A stretch of 50,623 bases of DNA from Comamonadaceae bacterium. GTDB lineage: Bacteria; Pseudomonadota; Gammaproteobacteria; Burkholderiales; Burkholderiaceae_C. The stretch covers positions 1 through 50,623 of the forward strand of contig JAIYCB010000024.1 in assembly GCA_027488215.1 (NCBI GenBank), given 5' to 3'. The notes beneath the pieces are model-generated. The model worked only from the letters and a program-made list of their open reading frames with translations, searched no databases and was not told the origin of the DNA. Both the position numbers and the translations under genes were made by a program. Position 1 is the stretch's first letter, and each line of letters opens with the position of its first letter. Shown here one piece after another: positions 6,816 to 15,563 of the stretch.

Positions 6816-9239
6816 TCAAGATCGCTTTTTCCGTCCATGTGGTTTTGCTCTGTGCACCGCCAAATCTTCACAGGCCCGCCGAAAATCCAGCAAGGTTTTT
6901 TGCGCTCGACCCAAGACCGTTTGGGCAGGGTAGCCTCCTGCTCCCAACTGCCCAAAGGGCCAACCTGTGAGCAGCGCCAAACCATCGCCCACCTCATCGG
7001 CCATGTGAATATGAAAGCGCCCTTGCGCCACCGCCTGCACCACGCGCTCGTGCAGCATCAGGTGGCGGCGGTTGCGAGCAGGCATCAAAACGCCTTGCTG
7101 GCCATCGAGCCCAAGTAACTCGCAGCTTCGGAAATAGCCCTCGATCTTTTCGTTGATGCCGCCCACAGGCAACAACTCGCCGTGCTGGTTGACCGCGCCC
7201 GTCACGGCAATGCCCTGACGCAAAGGCAGACCTGACAAACTGGAGAGCAAAGCAAATAACTCGGCGCAAGAGGCTGAGTCACCTTCGACCCCACCATACT
7301 CTTGCTCAAAAACCACCGCAGCATTCATCGACAGGGGTGCGATGTGTGCAAACAAGGCGGCCAGATAGCTGTGCAAAATCAAAACCCCCTTGTCGTGGAT
7401 GGGGCCGGACATCTCCACCTCACGTTCGATATTAAGCAAACCTTCGTCCCCTGCAAAAGAACGCGCTGTCACGCGCACAGGCACGCCAAAGGCGTGGTCC
7501 CCCAAGTCCATCACCGTCAAACCGTTGACCTGCGCGACCAACTCCCCTCTGACCACCAGCAAGCGCTCGCCATCGGTAATCGTTTCCTGGATGCGCTCTT
7601 GCGGGCAGGCCAGGCGCTCTTGCCGCGCGGCTTGCGCGGCCTGGACGTCCACCGCCTCCACGCGCGCAGCCCCGCGGCTGTGAGCCACGGCATGGCTTTC
7701 GATCACCAGGGTTTCAGATTGTCCGAACAAGGCGCTTTGGCGCGTCTGGTCGCCCGCCAGGCGGTGGCTGTCTTCAATGATGAGCGCCACCGCTGCCGCA
7801 GAAAAATGCAGCAAACCCAAGCGCTCGCAGGTATGGGCTACAAACACCGCGCTTGCCTGCACGGTCTGTGGCGTGGCTTTGAAGCTCTCGGCAAAGTCCA
7901 CCTTGCAACGAAAACGACGAGCAAATTCTGGGTCAATTTCCTGCACCGCGTAATACGCATCCACCGATGCAATCAGCACCAGCTTCACATCCACGTCAAC
8001 CGCCTCGGGTGTGAGCGACACAGCGGCCATGGGCTGGTGCGCCATACCCGGCTCCTCGATCTGCAAACGTCCGCTGCGCAAAAAGCGGCCCAACTTTTCC
8101 CACACAGGCGGGTCGGTCATCAAGTCATGCAAGTGCAACATCAAAAAACCACCGTGCGCACGCAGCAAACTGCCCGCGCGGATCTGGTCAAAATCGGTCA
8201 CCAGGTCGTTGCCATCGGACTCGTACTCGATGCTGCCAAACAGATTCCGGTACAGAGGGTTGTCCTCTACGATCACCGGAGCCCCAGTGCAGGCATGGTT
8301 GTCCACCGCCACATTGACGCGAAACAGTGTCAGCCAGGCCTGCAGCGCATCCTGGCGCACCGCCTCTTCCTCACCTGGCTCAAACAAAGCCAAGTTGTCC
8401 AGCACGCACTGCAAAGCCTGCTGACCATAAACCGCCAGCTTGTCGGCCGCCTCAGGGGGCAGGTTCATTTGATGGCGTACCCGCGCCAATCCCTGGTCAA
8501 GCAAAGGCTTGAGGGTCTGCCTGCGCAAAGCCGTCAGACTCTCGGCCATCACCCGCTCCAGCGCCCGAGTCTTGTCCAGATAGCGACCGATTTCTGTGCG
8601 CAAAGCCTCCTCGGCAGCGTCCATCTCGACACGTTTTTCTCGGCTCAGCAAAAGTGCTTGGCCCGCTGTGACTGGTTCACCCTGAGCGTCTTTAAGGGTG
8701 AAAACCATGTGTCCCTGATCTCGCATCAACGCAAAGTGCTTATCCTCGGCATACGCGCTGAGCGTGGCATAAGCGGCATCCACTTCGACCTTGCCCGCCT
8801 GCTCAATGCGTTGGCGCTCGGCCAGAAAATCGTCTTGCTGCAACCGCTTGGGCAACTCAGTCTGCAAGTCCTTGACCCACTGCGCCATCTGCTGGCGCAA
8901 GACCCGGCCCTGACCTGCAGGCACGCGCAAGGCCAGCGGGTGATCGGCCTCGTCAAAATTGTTCAGGTAGCACAAGTCGGGGGGCACAGGCCGGCTGGCC
9001 GCTTGCTCGCGCATCATCTGGCTGAGCAGTGTCCTGCGGCCGCTGCCCACCTCGCCCAGCACAAACAAGTTGTAGTCGCGCTGGCCCATTTGCATGCCAA
9101 AACGGGCCGCCGTCTCGGCACGCGCCTGCCCAATCCAGGGCAGAGGCGAACCCACCAGGTTCGAGGTATCCCCAAAGCCCAAAGACAAAGGGTCTACCGT
9201 CAGGCGCAAATCTGCGGCTGCCAACTCAACACAATTCAT
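6816..9239 (-). CDS. Lon-like ATP-dependent protease (AAA_32 / COG1067 family)
   Basis: An 807-residue soluble protein with an N-terminal AAA-type ATPase region, an internal coiled-coil-rich segment (about 120-260) and a C-terminal Lon serine protease domain. The proteolytic dyad is visible as Ser655 in VEGDSAS and Lys698 in GGINEKIEG, 43 residues apart as in E. coli Lon (S679/K722). The P-loop reads GEVGSGRRT, with Arg where Lys is usual, and the segment aligned to Walker B (GGFLMLHLHDLM) lacks the usual acidic pair; this may be normal for the group. I chose the ATG at 9239; a TTG at 9260 in frame is the alternative. No substrate is known. Confidence 0.88.
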   Translation of the reverse strand: MNCVELAAADLRLTVDPLSLGFGDTSNLVGSPLPWIGQARAETAARFGMQMGQRDYNLFVLGEVGSGRRTLLSQMMREQAASRPVPPDLCYLNNFDEADHPLALRVPAGQGRVLRQQMAQWVKDLQTELPKRLQQDDFLAERQRIEQAGKVEVDAAYATLSAYAEDKHFALMRDQGHMVFTLKDAQGEPVTAGQALLLSREKRVEMDAAEEALRTEIGRYLDKTRALERVMAESLTALRRQTLKPLLDQGLARVRHQMNLPPEAADKLAVYGQQALQCVLDNLALFEPGEEEAVRQDALQAWLTLFRVNVAVDNHACTGAPVIVEDNPLYRNLFGSIEYESDGNDLVTDFDQIRAGSLLRAHGGFLMLHLHDLMTDPPVWEKLGRFLRSGRLQIEEPGMAHQPMAAVSLTPEAVDVDVKLVLIASVDAYYAVQEIDPEFARRFRCKVDFAESFKATPQTVQASAVFVAHTCERLGLLHFSAAAVALIIEDSHRLAGDQTRQSALFGQSETLVIESHAVAHSRGAARVEAVDVQAAQAARQERLACPQERIQETITDGERLLVVRGELVAQVNGLTVMDLGDHAFGVPVRVTARSFAGDEGLLNIEREVEMSGPIHDKGVLILHSYLAALFAHIAPLSMNAAVVFEQEYGGVEGDSASCAELFALLSSLSGLPLRQGIAVTGAVNQHGELLPVGGINEKIEGYFRSCELLGLDGQQGVLMPARNRRHLMLHERVVQAVAQGRFHIHMADEVGDGLALLTGWPFGQLGAGGYPAQTVLGRAQKTLLDFRRACEDLAVHRAKPHGRKKRS

Positions 9240-9449
9240 GGGGCTATGTACTCTTGGCAAAACCCCAGCCTAGGGTCTGCTGCATCAAAAATCTGTGTGC
9301 AGGCGCACACCCGTGCATCTTTCTTCCACCACAGCACCAAACAAACCATGTCGTTGTGCCATGCTGTGTGCTCCCTCACTGACGCCCGAAGACTGGACCG
9401 CTAAATTGGCCGATCACCCATTTTTTCAATCTGAATGAAAGGCCACACC

Positions 9450-9776
9450 ATGTCAGACACTCCCAGCCCCTCCGAAACCATCGCCGCCTTGGGCACTGAC
9501 CTCACTCAAAGCATGCACCAAGCGGTGGCACAAACCAAACCCGTGCTCAGCCAAATGGCCCATCAGGTCAATGAGCGTCTGCACGACCTCGCGCACCACA
9601 GCCAGGAAGCTGCACTGGAGGCCAGACACAAAATCGAAGACCAGGCGAAAAAAGTCACGACCACGGCAGAGCACTGCATCCAACAAGCTCCCTTCAAGTC
9701 TGTGGCCGTGGCAGCCGGTGCAGGTTTACTCACGGGCGTGATCGCCAGTTGGCTGATGCGCGAACGTCCCCATTGA
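9450..9776 (+). CDS. DUF883 (ElaB/YqjD-like) membrane-anchored protein
   Basis: A 108-residue protein with a long amphipathic helical region rich in Ala, Gln and His (about 10-80) followed by a single C-terminal membrane segment ([20 protein letters not shown]) and a short basic tail. This is the layout of the YqjD/ElaB family, whose E. coli members are inner-membrane proteins that associate with ribosomes in stationary phase. Start: ATG at 9450 with AAAGG 7 nt upstream, preferred over the ATG at 9435. Divergent from the Lon-like gene across 210 nt that holds a GTGTGC/GCACAC hairpin (9295-9310) and nothing else I can name. Confidence 0.82.
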   Translation: MSDTPSPSETIAALGTDLTQSMHQAVAQTKPVLSQMAHQVNERLHDLAHHSQEAALEARHKIEDQAKKVTTTAEHCIQQAPFKSVAVAAGAGLLTGVIASWLMRERPH

Positions 9777-9843
9777 ACGCGTAGGCCCAGCCCGCCAGTC
9801 ATGGCTCAAGGGGAATCGCCCGTTTTGCATCGACAATCAGAAC

Positions 9844-10152
9844 ATGCAAGAAGATGACCATACCTCTGAGCCAAAACCATCAGAACCTGCGCCAGGGCGG
9901 CTGACCCCGACCGCTCGGGCAACGCAACCGCGCAACCCCCTGCATGGCCTCACCCTCGAATCGATCGTCACCCAGCTGGCCGACTTCTATGGCTGGGACG
10001 AACTGGGCCAGCGCATCCCGATTCGCTGCTTCACGCACGATCCCAGTGTCAACTCAAGCTTGAAGTTTTTGCGCAAAACCCCGTGGGCGCGAGACAAAGT
10101 GGAAGGCCTCTACCTGTTCATGTTGCGAGAGCAAAAGCGCCAGGGCTGCTGA
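9844..10152 (+). CDS. VF530 / DUF2132 family protein
   Basis: A 102-residue protein. After about 35 variable Pro/Thr-rich residues comes the conserved core [15 protein letters not shown], then the [13 protein letters not shown] and [22 protein letters not shown] blocks, which I recognise as the small VF530 (DUF2132) family. Family members are compact helical proteins proposed to bind DNA; no function is established to my knowledge. It follows the DUF883 gene by 67 nt on the same strand and converges on the SET-domain gene. Confidence 0.78.
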   Translation: MQEDDHTSEPKPSEPAPGRLTPTARATQPRNPLHGLTLESIVTQLADFYGWDELGQRIPIRCFTHDPSVNSSLKFLRKTPWARDKVEGLYLFMLREQKRQGC

Positions 10153-10155
10153 AGT

Positions 10156-10608
10156 TCAACCGCCATTCAGGGGCGCGGCCAACATCGTGCCTCGGCATTT
10201 TTTAGACCCGCAGCGGCAGGCATAGCGGGCCTTCAAGGCATCGGTCATGGGCTCGTCACTCACCAGCCCGTAATCAAAGGTCAACTCCTCTCCCTTGAAC
10301 ACCTGCCTGCGCGTCACGATGAAGATGCGACCTCGATCCTCGTCGGGCACGCAATTAGGGCGGCACGAGTGGTTGATCCACTTGGATGCGTTACCGCCAT
10401 GCAGCGCGTCGATCACCCGACCATCGTCCAGGTGAAAGTAAAAAGTGTGGTCGGGGTTGGCCACATCGTGCGGGTGGCGGGCAATGGCTTCGGTCATGCT
10501 GATGATCTCGCCCACGTACTCGATGACCCGCTCGCCTGCGGCAATGTGGCGCGTGGCGAACACGCCTTTGCCGTGCACGCGAGAGGTCAATACTTCGAAG
10601 TCACTCAA
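10156..10608 (-). CDS. SET-domain protein, putative lysine methyltransferase
   Basis: A 150-residue protein made of little more than a SET domain. Visible motifs are the N-terminal [15 protein letters not shown], the pseudoknot core [17 protein letters not shown], and a Cys cluster at the end ([10 protein letters not shown]) that matches a post-SET zinc motif. Such proteins transfer methyl groups from S-adenosylmethionine to lysine; bacterial homologues are known but their substrates are mostly undefined. Its ATG overlaps the last 8 nt of glmS on the same strand, so it is likely translated from the glmS transcript. Confidence 0.88.
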   Translation of the reverse strand: MSDFEVLTSRVHGKGVFATRHIAAGERVIEYVGEIISMTEAIARHPHDVANPDHTFYFHLDDGRVIDALHGGNASKWINHSCRPNCVPDEDRGRIFIVTRRQVFKGEELTFDYGLVSDEPMTDALKARYACRCGSKKCRGTMLAAPLNGG

Positions 10609-12487
10609 CAGTCACGCTCTTGGCTAAGTTACGTGGTTTATCCACATCCGTCCCCCGCGCACACGCCGTGTGATAGCTGAGCAACTGCAGCGGCACCACA
10701 TGCAAGATGGGCGAGAGCACGCCATAGTGCTCAGGCATGCGGATCACGTTCACACCCTCGCTGCTTTCGATTTTCGTGCCGCCGTCGGCCAACACATAGA
10801 GCACACCGCCACGGGCACGGACTTCTTGCATATTGCTTTTGAGCTTTTCAAGCAGCTGGTCGTTGGGCGCCACGGTGACCACCGGCATGGCACTGGTCAC
10901 CAGGGCCAGCGGGCCGTGTTTCAGCTCGCCCGCCGCATAGGCTTCGGCGTGGATGTAGGTGATCTCTTTGAGTTTGAGTGCGCCTTCCAATGCAATCGGG
11001 TAGTGCGTGCCCCGGCCCAAGAACAACGCGTTTTCTTTGCTGGCAAATTCTTGTGACCAGGCGATGATTTGCGGCTCCAGCGCCAGCACAGCTTGCAGCG
11101 CGGCGGGCAGGTGGCGCATGGCCTTGATGTGCGCGGCTTCTTCGTCATCGCTCAGACGCCCTTTGGTCTGTGCCAGCGCCAAAGTCAGTAAGAACAAGCC
11201 CGCGAGCTGGGTGGTGAAGGCCTTGGTGGAGGCCACGCCGATCTCTGCGCCAGCCCGCGTGACATAGGCATGTTTGCATTCGCGCACCATGGCGCTGGTG
11301 GCCACGTTGCAAATGGTGAGCGTGTGGTTCATGCCCAGGCTTTGTGCGTGGCGCAGCGCGGCCAGGGTGTCGGCGGTCTCGCCGCTTTGGGTGATGGTGA
11401 CGATCAGCATTTTGGGGTCAGGCACCGATTCGCGGTAGCGGTATTCGCTGGCGATCTCGACCTGGCAGGGCAGCTTGGCAATCGCCTCGATCCAGTACTT
11501 GGCCACGCAGCCGCTGTAGTAGCTGGTGCCGCAGGCCAGGATCAGCACGTTGTCAATCGCCTTGAAGGTGGAGTACGCACCATCACCAAACAGCTCGGGC
11601 GTGATGCCTTCCACGCCTTCGAGCGTGTCGGCAATGGCGCGCGGCTGCTCGAAAATTTCCTTTTGCATGTAGTGGCGGTACGGCCCCAGCTCTGCCGCGC
11701 CGCTGTGGGCGTGCACGGTTTTCACGGCGCGGGTCACGGCCTTGTGCTCGCGGTCCACCACCCAGTATTTGCCCAGTTGGATGTCGACCACGTCGCCTTC
11801 TTCGAGGTACACGATTTGATCGGTCACGCCGGCCAATGCCATCGCATCGCTGGCCAAAAATGTTTCGCCATCGCCCACGCCCAAAATGAGGGGTGAGCCT
11901 GCACGTGCACCGATCACGCGTTGCGGCTCGTCTTTGTGGAAAACGGCAATCGCGTACGCGCCATGCAGTTGGCGGATGGCGGTTTTGACGGCTTCAAAAA
12001 TGTCGCCGTCGTACACGCTGTCCACCAAGTGGGCGATGACTTCGGTGTCGGTCTGGCTCAAGAACACATAGCCCTTGGCCTGCAGCGCGGCACGCAGCTC
12101 TTCGTGGTTTTCGATGATGCCGTTGTGCACCAAAGCCACGCGCCCCGGTCTGACCGAGGTGCTTCCCGAATTTGTGCTCGGGTTGGCGTCGGCGGGACCG
12201 TGGCTGAAGTGCGGGTGCGCGTTGTGAACCGCAGGCGCACCGTGCGTGGCCCAGCGGGTGTGAGCGATGCCGGTGCCGCCTTCGATGTGGTCGGCGGAGA
12301 CCTGGTCCATGAGTTCGGCCACACGCGAGGTGCTGCGGGCGCGCTGCAAACCGCCCTTGCCGCCCAGACTGGCCGCGTGCACGGCCACGCCGCAGGAGTC
12401 ATAACCCCGGTATTCGAGCCGTTGCAGGCCTTGCACCAAGATGGGAACGATGTTGCGGGAAGAAACGGCGCCGACGATGCCACACAT
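10601..12487 (-). CDS. glmS: Glutamine-fructose-6-phosphate aminotransferase
   Basis: Cytoplasmic enzyme converting fructose 6-phosphate and glutamine to glucosamine 6-phosphate, the first step to UDP-GlcNAc. The 628-residue protein starts with the catalytic Cys2 (MCGIVGAV). It has glutaminase motifs ([14 protein letters not shown], [21 protein letters not shown]), two SIS isomerase domains ([17 protein letters not shown]) and the C-terminal NLAKSVTVE. Odd: between HPHFSH and RVALVHNGI about 19 extra residues (about 97-115) rich in Pro, Ser and Thr are inserted relative to E. coli GlmS. No glmS ribozyme is apparent in the 148-nt leader. glmU lies at 14047-15453. Confidence 0.96.
   Translation of the reverse strand: MCGIVGAVSSRNIVPILVQGLQRLEYRGYDSCGVAVHAASLGGKGGLQRARSTSRVAELMDQVSADHIEGGTGIAHTRWATHGAPAVHNAHPHFSHGPADANPSTNSGSTSVRPGRVALVHNGIIENHEELRAALQAKGYVFLSQTDTEVIAHLVDSVYDGDIFEAVKTAIRQLHGAYAIAVFHKDEPQRVIGARAGSPLILGVGDGETFLASDAMALAGVTDQIVYLEEGDVVDIQLGKYWVVDREHKAVTRAVKTVHAHSGAAELGPYRHYMQKEIFEQPRAIADTLEGVEGITPELFGDGAYSTFKAIDNVLILACGTSYYSGCVAKYWIEAIAKLPCQVEIASEYRYRESVPDPKMLIVTITQSGETADTLAALRHAQSLGMNHTLTICNVATSAMVRECKHAYVTRAGAEIGVASTKAFTTQLAGLFLLTLALAQTKGRLSDDEEAAHIKAMRHLPAALQAVLALEPQIIAWSQEFASKENALFLGRGTHYPIALEGALKLKEITYIHAEAYAAGELKHGPLALVTSAMPVVTVAPNDQLLEKLKSNMQEVRARGGVLYVLADGGTKIESSEGVNVIRMPEHYGVLSPILHVVPLQLLSYHTACARGTDVDKPRNLAKSVTVE
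12143..12199 (-). repeat. In-frame insertion in glmS with small palindromes
   Basis: This 57-nt stretch encodes about 19 residues absent from E. coli GlmS. It contains two short inverted repeats: CCCGA/TCGGG (12165-12169 with 12178-12182) and CGGT/ACCG around 12146-12156. The encoded Pro/Ser/Thr/Gly-rich sequence looks like a flexible loop just before the HNGII active-site strand. It may be a degenerate palindromic repeat of the kind dispersed in some betaproteobacterial genomes, but I see no second clear copy in the window. Confidence 0.4.
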
Positions 12488-12603
12488 GTTGAAGCTCCTG
12501 AATGGGGTGTTTTCACAAAATTGGTGGGATGTTAGGCTTGCCAGCTTGAAATTTCAGATCAAAATCGCTGCACACATGCTGTAAATATTTCCATTTATCC
12601 AAC

Positions 12604-12649
12604 AATTAAAATTTAATTTCAATAAAATATGATTTATGGAATTAAATTC
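12604..12649. promoter_or_regulatory. AT-rich dyads, possible Lrp/AsnC operator
   Basis: In an otherwise GC-rich region the glmS/lrp intergenic gap is strongly AT-rich. It holds a perfect 7+1+7 dyad AATTAAA-A-TTTAATT (12604-12618) and a second dyad GAATT-A-AATTC (12639-12649) over the regulator's first codons, plus a TAAAAT -10-like hexamer (12623-12628). Lrp/AsnC proteins bind AT-rich dyads and often autoregulate, so this fits an operator for the adjacent gene and possibly for glmS. Inference from pattern and position. Confidence 0.5.
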
Positions 12650-13121
12650 ACTAGACGCCATCGACCTCCAACTGCTGGACGCCCTGCAACGCAATGCCAG
12701 CATCAGCAATGTGGCACTGGCCGAGCGGGTAAACGTCTCGCCCCCCACCTGCCTGCGCCGCGTCAAACGACTGACCGAGGGCGGCTGGATCGAGCGCCAG
12801 GTGGCGGTGCTGAGCAGCGACAAACTGGCCGCCAGCTTGGGCCACGGCCTAAGCGCCTTGATCGAGGTATCGCTGGACCGCCAAGGCAACGAACACCTAG
12901 ACGCTTTTGAAGCCCGCGCCGTGGCGCATGACGCGGTACAGCAGTGTTGGCGGGTATCGCCTGGCCCCGACTTCATGCTGGTGGTGCAGGCCCGCGACAT
13001 GCCGCACTATTTAGCGATCAGCCAAACCCTGTTCACCCAAGACGCCAATGTGCGCAACGTGAAAGCGTTTTTTGCGACCAAACGCGCCAAGTTCACAACG
13101 GCTTGGCCAGTGCTGCCTTAA
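12636..13121 (+). CDS. Lrp/AsnC-family transcriptional regulator
   Basis: A 161-residue feast/famine regulator. The N-terminal HTH (LDAIDLQLLDALQRNASISNVALAERVNVS, then PPTCLRRVKRL, about 5-50) and the C-terminal alpha/beta RAM ligand-binding domain (about 70-150, with CWRVSPGPDFMLVVQ) are in the standard order and length. No Shine-Dalgarno sequence is visible before the ATG; the upstream DNA is A/T only, so the message may be leaderless or have a very short leader. Divergent from glmS. The effector, probably an amino acid as in the family, cannot be told from the sequence. Confidence 0.92.
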   Translation: MELNSLDAIDLQLLDALQRNASISNVALAERVNVSPPTCLRRVKRLTEGGWIERQVAVLSSDKLAASLGHGLSALIEVSLDRQGNEHLDAFEARAVAHDAVQQCWRVSPGPDFMLVVQARDMPHYLAISQTLFTQDANVRNVKAFFATKRAKFTTAWPVLP

Positions 13122-13211
13122 ACGTTACAGGTGAACAGCACAGGTGTGAAAGAATGCTCGAGCGAGCCGGGCGTGCACATCTTCGGCAAGCCCATCACAA
13201 GGAAAACTGGC

Positions 13212-14024
13212 ATGTATGTGATCATCATCACGGGCGCATCTGAAGGCATTGGGGCCGAAATGGCCACCCAGCTGGCCCGTACTAAAGGTGCCTCCGTGGC
13301 GCTGGTGCTGGCAGCCCGCCAGGCGGCCAAATTGGAAGCGGTGGCCGCTGCCTGTCGCCTACACGGGGCGCAGCTGCTGTGCGTGCCCACCGACGTCAGC
13401 GTGCGCACAGACTGCGAAGCCCTGATCGCACAGGCCGTGCAGCAGTTTGGCCGGATCGACACGCTGATCAACAACGCCGGTATTTCTGCTCACGCCCTGC
13501 TACAAGATGTGGATGCAGCCCATTTGGCTTGGTACGAAGAACTCATGCGGGTCAACCTCTGGGGCACCATTTGGTGCACGCATGCGGCCCTGCCGCACCT
13601 CAAAGCTTCAAGAGGCCGCATCGTGGCGGTATCGTCCTTGGCGGGTTTGGTGGGCGTACCCGGTCGCACGGCTTACTGCACCAGCAAATTTGCGATGAAT
13701 GGCTTCATGGAGGCGCTGCGCACCGAATTGCTGAGCGATGGGGTGTCGGTGACGATTGCCTACCCCGGTGTGGTGGCGACCAACATCCGCCGCCATGGGT
13801 TCAATGCCCTGGGCCAGCCTGCAGGCTCCAGCGGTCTCAGCGAAGACAAGGCCATGCCCGTCGACATGTGCGCGCAAAAAATCCTGCAAGGCACCGAGCG
13901 ACGCCAACGCGATGTGCTCATGAGCCCCATCGCGCATCTGGGTCGCTGGCTCAAGTTACTCGCCCCAAGTCGTGTGGACCGCATGGCCTGGGCTGCCCTG
14001 AAAAAATCCGATACACCGCGCTGA
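13212..14024 (+). CDS. SDR-family NAD(P)-dependent oxidoreductase
   Basis: A 270-residue classical short-chain dehydrogenase/reductase. The cofactor motif is TGASEGIG near residue 10, NNAG stabilises the central sheet, and the catalytic triad is visible as Ser in AVSSLAG and YCTSK. The frame is open from a GTG at 13131, but the ATG at 13212 has AAGGA upstream and starts right at the Rossmann strand. A C-terminal basic helix could touch the membrane, as in SDRs acting on lipids, but the substrate is unknown. Follows the Lrp-type gene by 90 nt and converges on glmU. Confidence 0.88.
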   Translation: MYVIIITGASEGIGAEMATQLARTKGASVALVLAARQAAKLEAVAAACRLHGAQLLCVPTDVSVRTDCEALIAQAVQQFGRIDTLINNAGISAHALLQDVDAAHLAWYEELMRVNLWGTIWCTHAALPHLKASRGRIVAVSSLAGLVGVPGRTAYCTSKFAMNGFMEALRTELLSDGVSVTIAYPGVVATNIRRHGFNALGQPAGSSGLSEDKAMPVDMCAQKILQGTERRQRDVLMSPIAHLGRWLKLLAPSRVDRMAWAALKKSDTPR

Positions 14025-14046
14025 ACAGAACGCTGCACGTGCCCCC

Positions 14047-15453
14047 TCAGGCTTTAGGCTGCTTCTTGGGCCGCTTCCAGTTCGCGATGCTGACCTGCTT
14101 GCCGCGTGCCACGCTCAAGGCCCCAGGTTCTGTGCTCTTGGTGATGGTGGAGCCGCCGCCCACGGTGCCACCTGCTCCGATGGTGACCGGGGCCACCAAG
14201 ACACAGTTGCTGCCAATGTGCACATCGGCCTCGATCACGGTGCGGTGCTTGTTGGCCCCGTCGTAATTGGCGGTGATGCTGCCCGCACCATAGTTCACCC
14301 GCTCGCCAACGGTGGCGTCGCCCAAATAAGCCAGGTGGTTGGCTTTGGCGCCTTTAGCCAAGCTGGAGTTTTTCACTTCCACAAAGTTGCCGATATGCAC
14401 TTCAGCACCCAGCTGTGCGCCGGGTCGCAGGCGGGCAAACGGGCCGATCAAGGCGCCCCCACCCACCGACACACCCAGCTTTTCGCCGTCGATGTGCGTG
14501 AAGGGGTGGATGACCGCACCGGCCTCGATGCTGCAGTTGGCGATCACACAGTTCGCGCCGATCCGCACGCCCTCGCCCAAAGACACTCGTCCTTCAAAAA
14601 TGCAGTTCACGTCGATCTCGACGTCTTGCGCGCAATCGAGCTGACCGCGCAGGTCAAAGCGGGCAGGGTCCTTCAGGCGCACGCCTTGCTCCATCAACCG
14701 ATATGCCTGGCGCAGTTGGTGGGTGCGCTCCAGCTCGGCCAGTTGCACCGGGCTGTTCACGCCCGCCACCTGCACCGGGTCGTTGATGGTATGGGCCACC
14801 ACCAGCACGCCATCGGCCACGGCCAGCTTGACCACGTCGGTCAGGTAGTACTCGTTTTGGGCGTTGCGGTTGTCGATGCGCCCCAGCCAGGCTTTGAGCA
14901 GGCGGGCGGGCACGGCCATGATGCCGCTGTACACCTCGTTGATCTGGCGCTGCGCGTCGGTCGCGTCCTTTTGCTCCACGATGGCCTGCACCGCGTCACC
15001 TTGGCGCACGATGCGGCCATAGCCTGTGGGGTCGGGCAGTCGAATGGTCAACAGTGCCAGTTTGTCGCCGCCGCACTGCGCGATGAGGGCCTGCAAGGTG
15101 TCGGCCTCGGTCAGCGGCACATCGCCCGACAAGACCACCACCACCCCATCGTCAGGCAGCGCGGGCACGGCCTGCTGCACGGCGTGACCGGTGCCCAGCT
15201 GCGGCTCTTGACGCACACACTGAACGGCCAACACCTGGCCCGGGGCCAGCACCAACGGTTCGACTTGCTCGGCACCGTGGCCGGTGATAACCACCGCCGA
15301 GCGGGCCTGCAGTTGCGCCGCTGTGTTCAGCACATGTTGCACCAGCGGCACGCCCGCCAGGCGCTGCAACACCTTGGGCAAGCGGCTTTTCATGCGGGTG
15401 CCTTTGCCGGCGGCCATGATGACGACGTCGATAGGGAAAATGGGGGCTGTCAT
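14047..15453 (-). CDS. glmU: Bifunctional GlcNAc-1-P uridyltransferase / GlcN-1-P acetyltransferase
   Basis: Cytoplasmic enzyme that acetylates glucosamine 1-phosphate and couples it to UTP, giving UDP-GlcNAc for peptidoglycan and lipid A. The 468-residue product has the N-terminal uridyltransferase motif (MAAGKGTRMKSRLPKVL) and, after about residue 250, a left-handed beta-helix of hexapeptide repeats with acetyltransferase motifs (FVEVKNS, HLAYLGDA, NYDG). I used the ATG at 15453, which gives the family N-terminus; in-frame ATGs at 15504 and 15528 would add 17 or 25 residues. A GATAAT sequence lies around 15511-15516 and could be a -10 element. Works downstream of GlmS in the same pathway. 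Confidence 0.95.
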   Translation of the reverse strand: MTAPIFPIDVVIMAAGKGTRMKSRLPKVLQRLAGVPLVQHVLNTAAQLQARSAVVITGHGAEQVEPLVLAPGQVLAVQCVRQEPQLGTGHAVQQAVPALPDDGVVVVLSGDVPLTEADTLQALIAQCGGDKLALLTIRLPDPTGYGRIVRQGDAVQAIVEQKDATDAQRQINEVYSGIMAVPARLLKAWLGRIDNRNAQNEYYLTDVVKLAVADGVLVVAHTINDPVQVAGVNSPVQLAELERTHQLRQAYRLMEQGVRLKDPARFDLRGQLDCAQDVEIDVNCIFEGRVSLGEGVRIGANCVIANCSIEAGAVIHPFTHIDGEKLGVSVGGGALIGPFARLRPGAQLGAEVHIGNFVEVKNSSLAKGAKANHLAYLGDATVGERVNYGAGSITANYDGANKHRTVIEADVHIGSNCVLVAPVTIGAGGTVGGGSTITKSTEPGALSVARGKQVSIANWKRPKKQPKA

Positions 15454-15563
15454 GGGGTGCACACTTTCTGGGTTGGCCACAGGCTGATAGCGGTCATCGC
15501 TCATGGTTAAATTATCGCTGCCCCACATCGGGCCTATGATTCGCCAAAATAGGCATTTCCATC

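Noticed and set aside
7302..9404. 700-codon plus-strand open frame opposite the Lon-like gene
   Set aside because: Antisense shadow of a high-GC gene; no domain sense, and the minus-strand reading has a complete protease dyad.
12488..12603. glmS ribozyme or riboswitch
   Set aside because: The leader is short and shows none of the conserved glmS ribozyme core; that element is typical of Firmicutes.
14218..15510. 430-codon plus-strand open frame
   Set aside because: Antisense to glmU.
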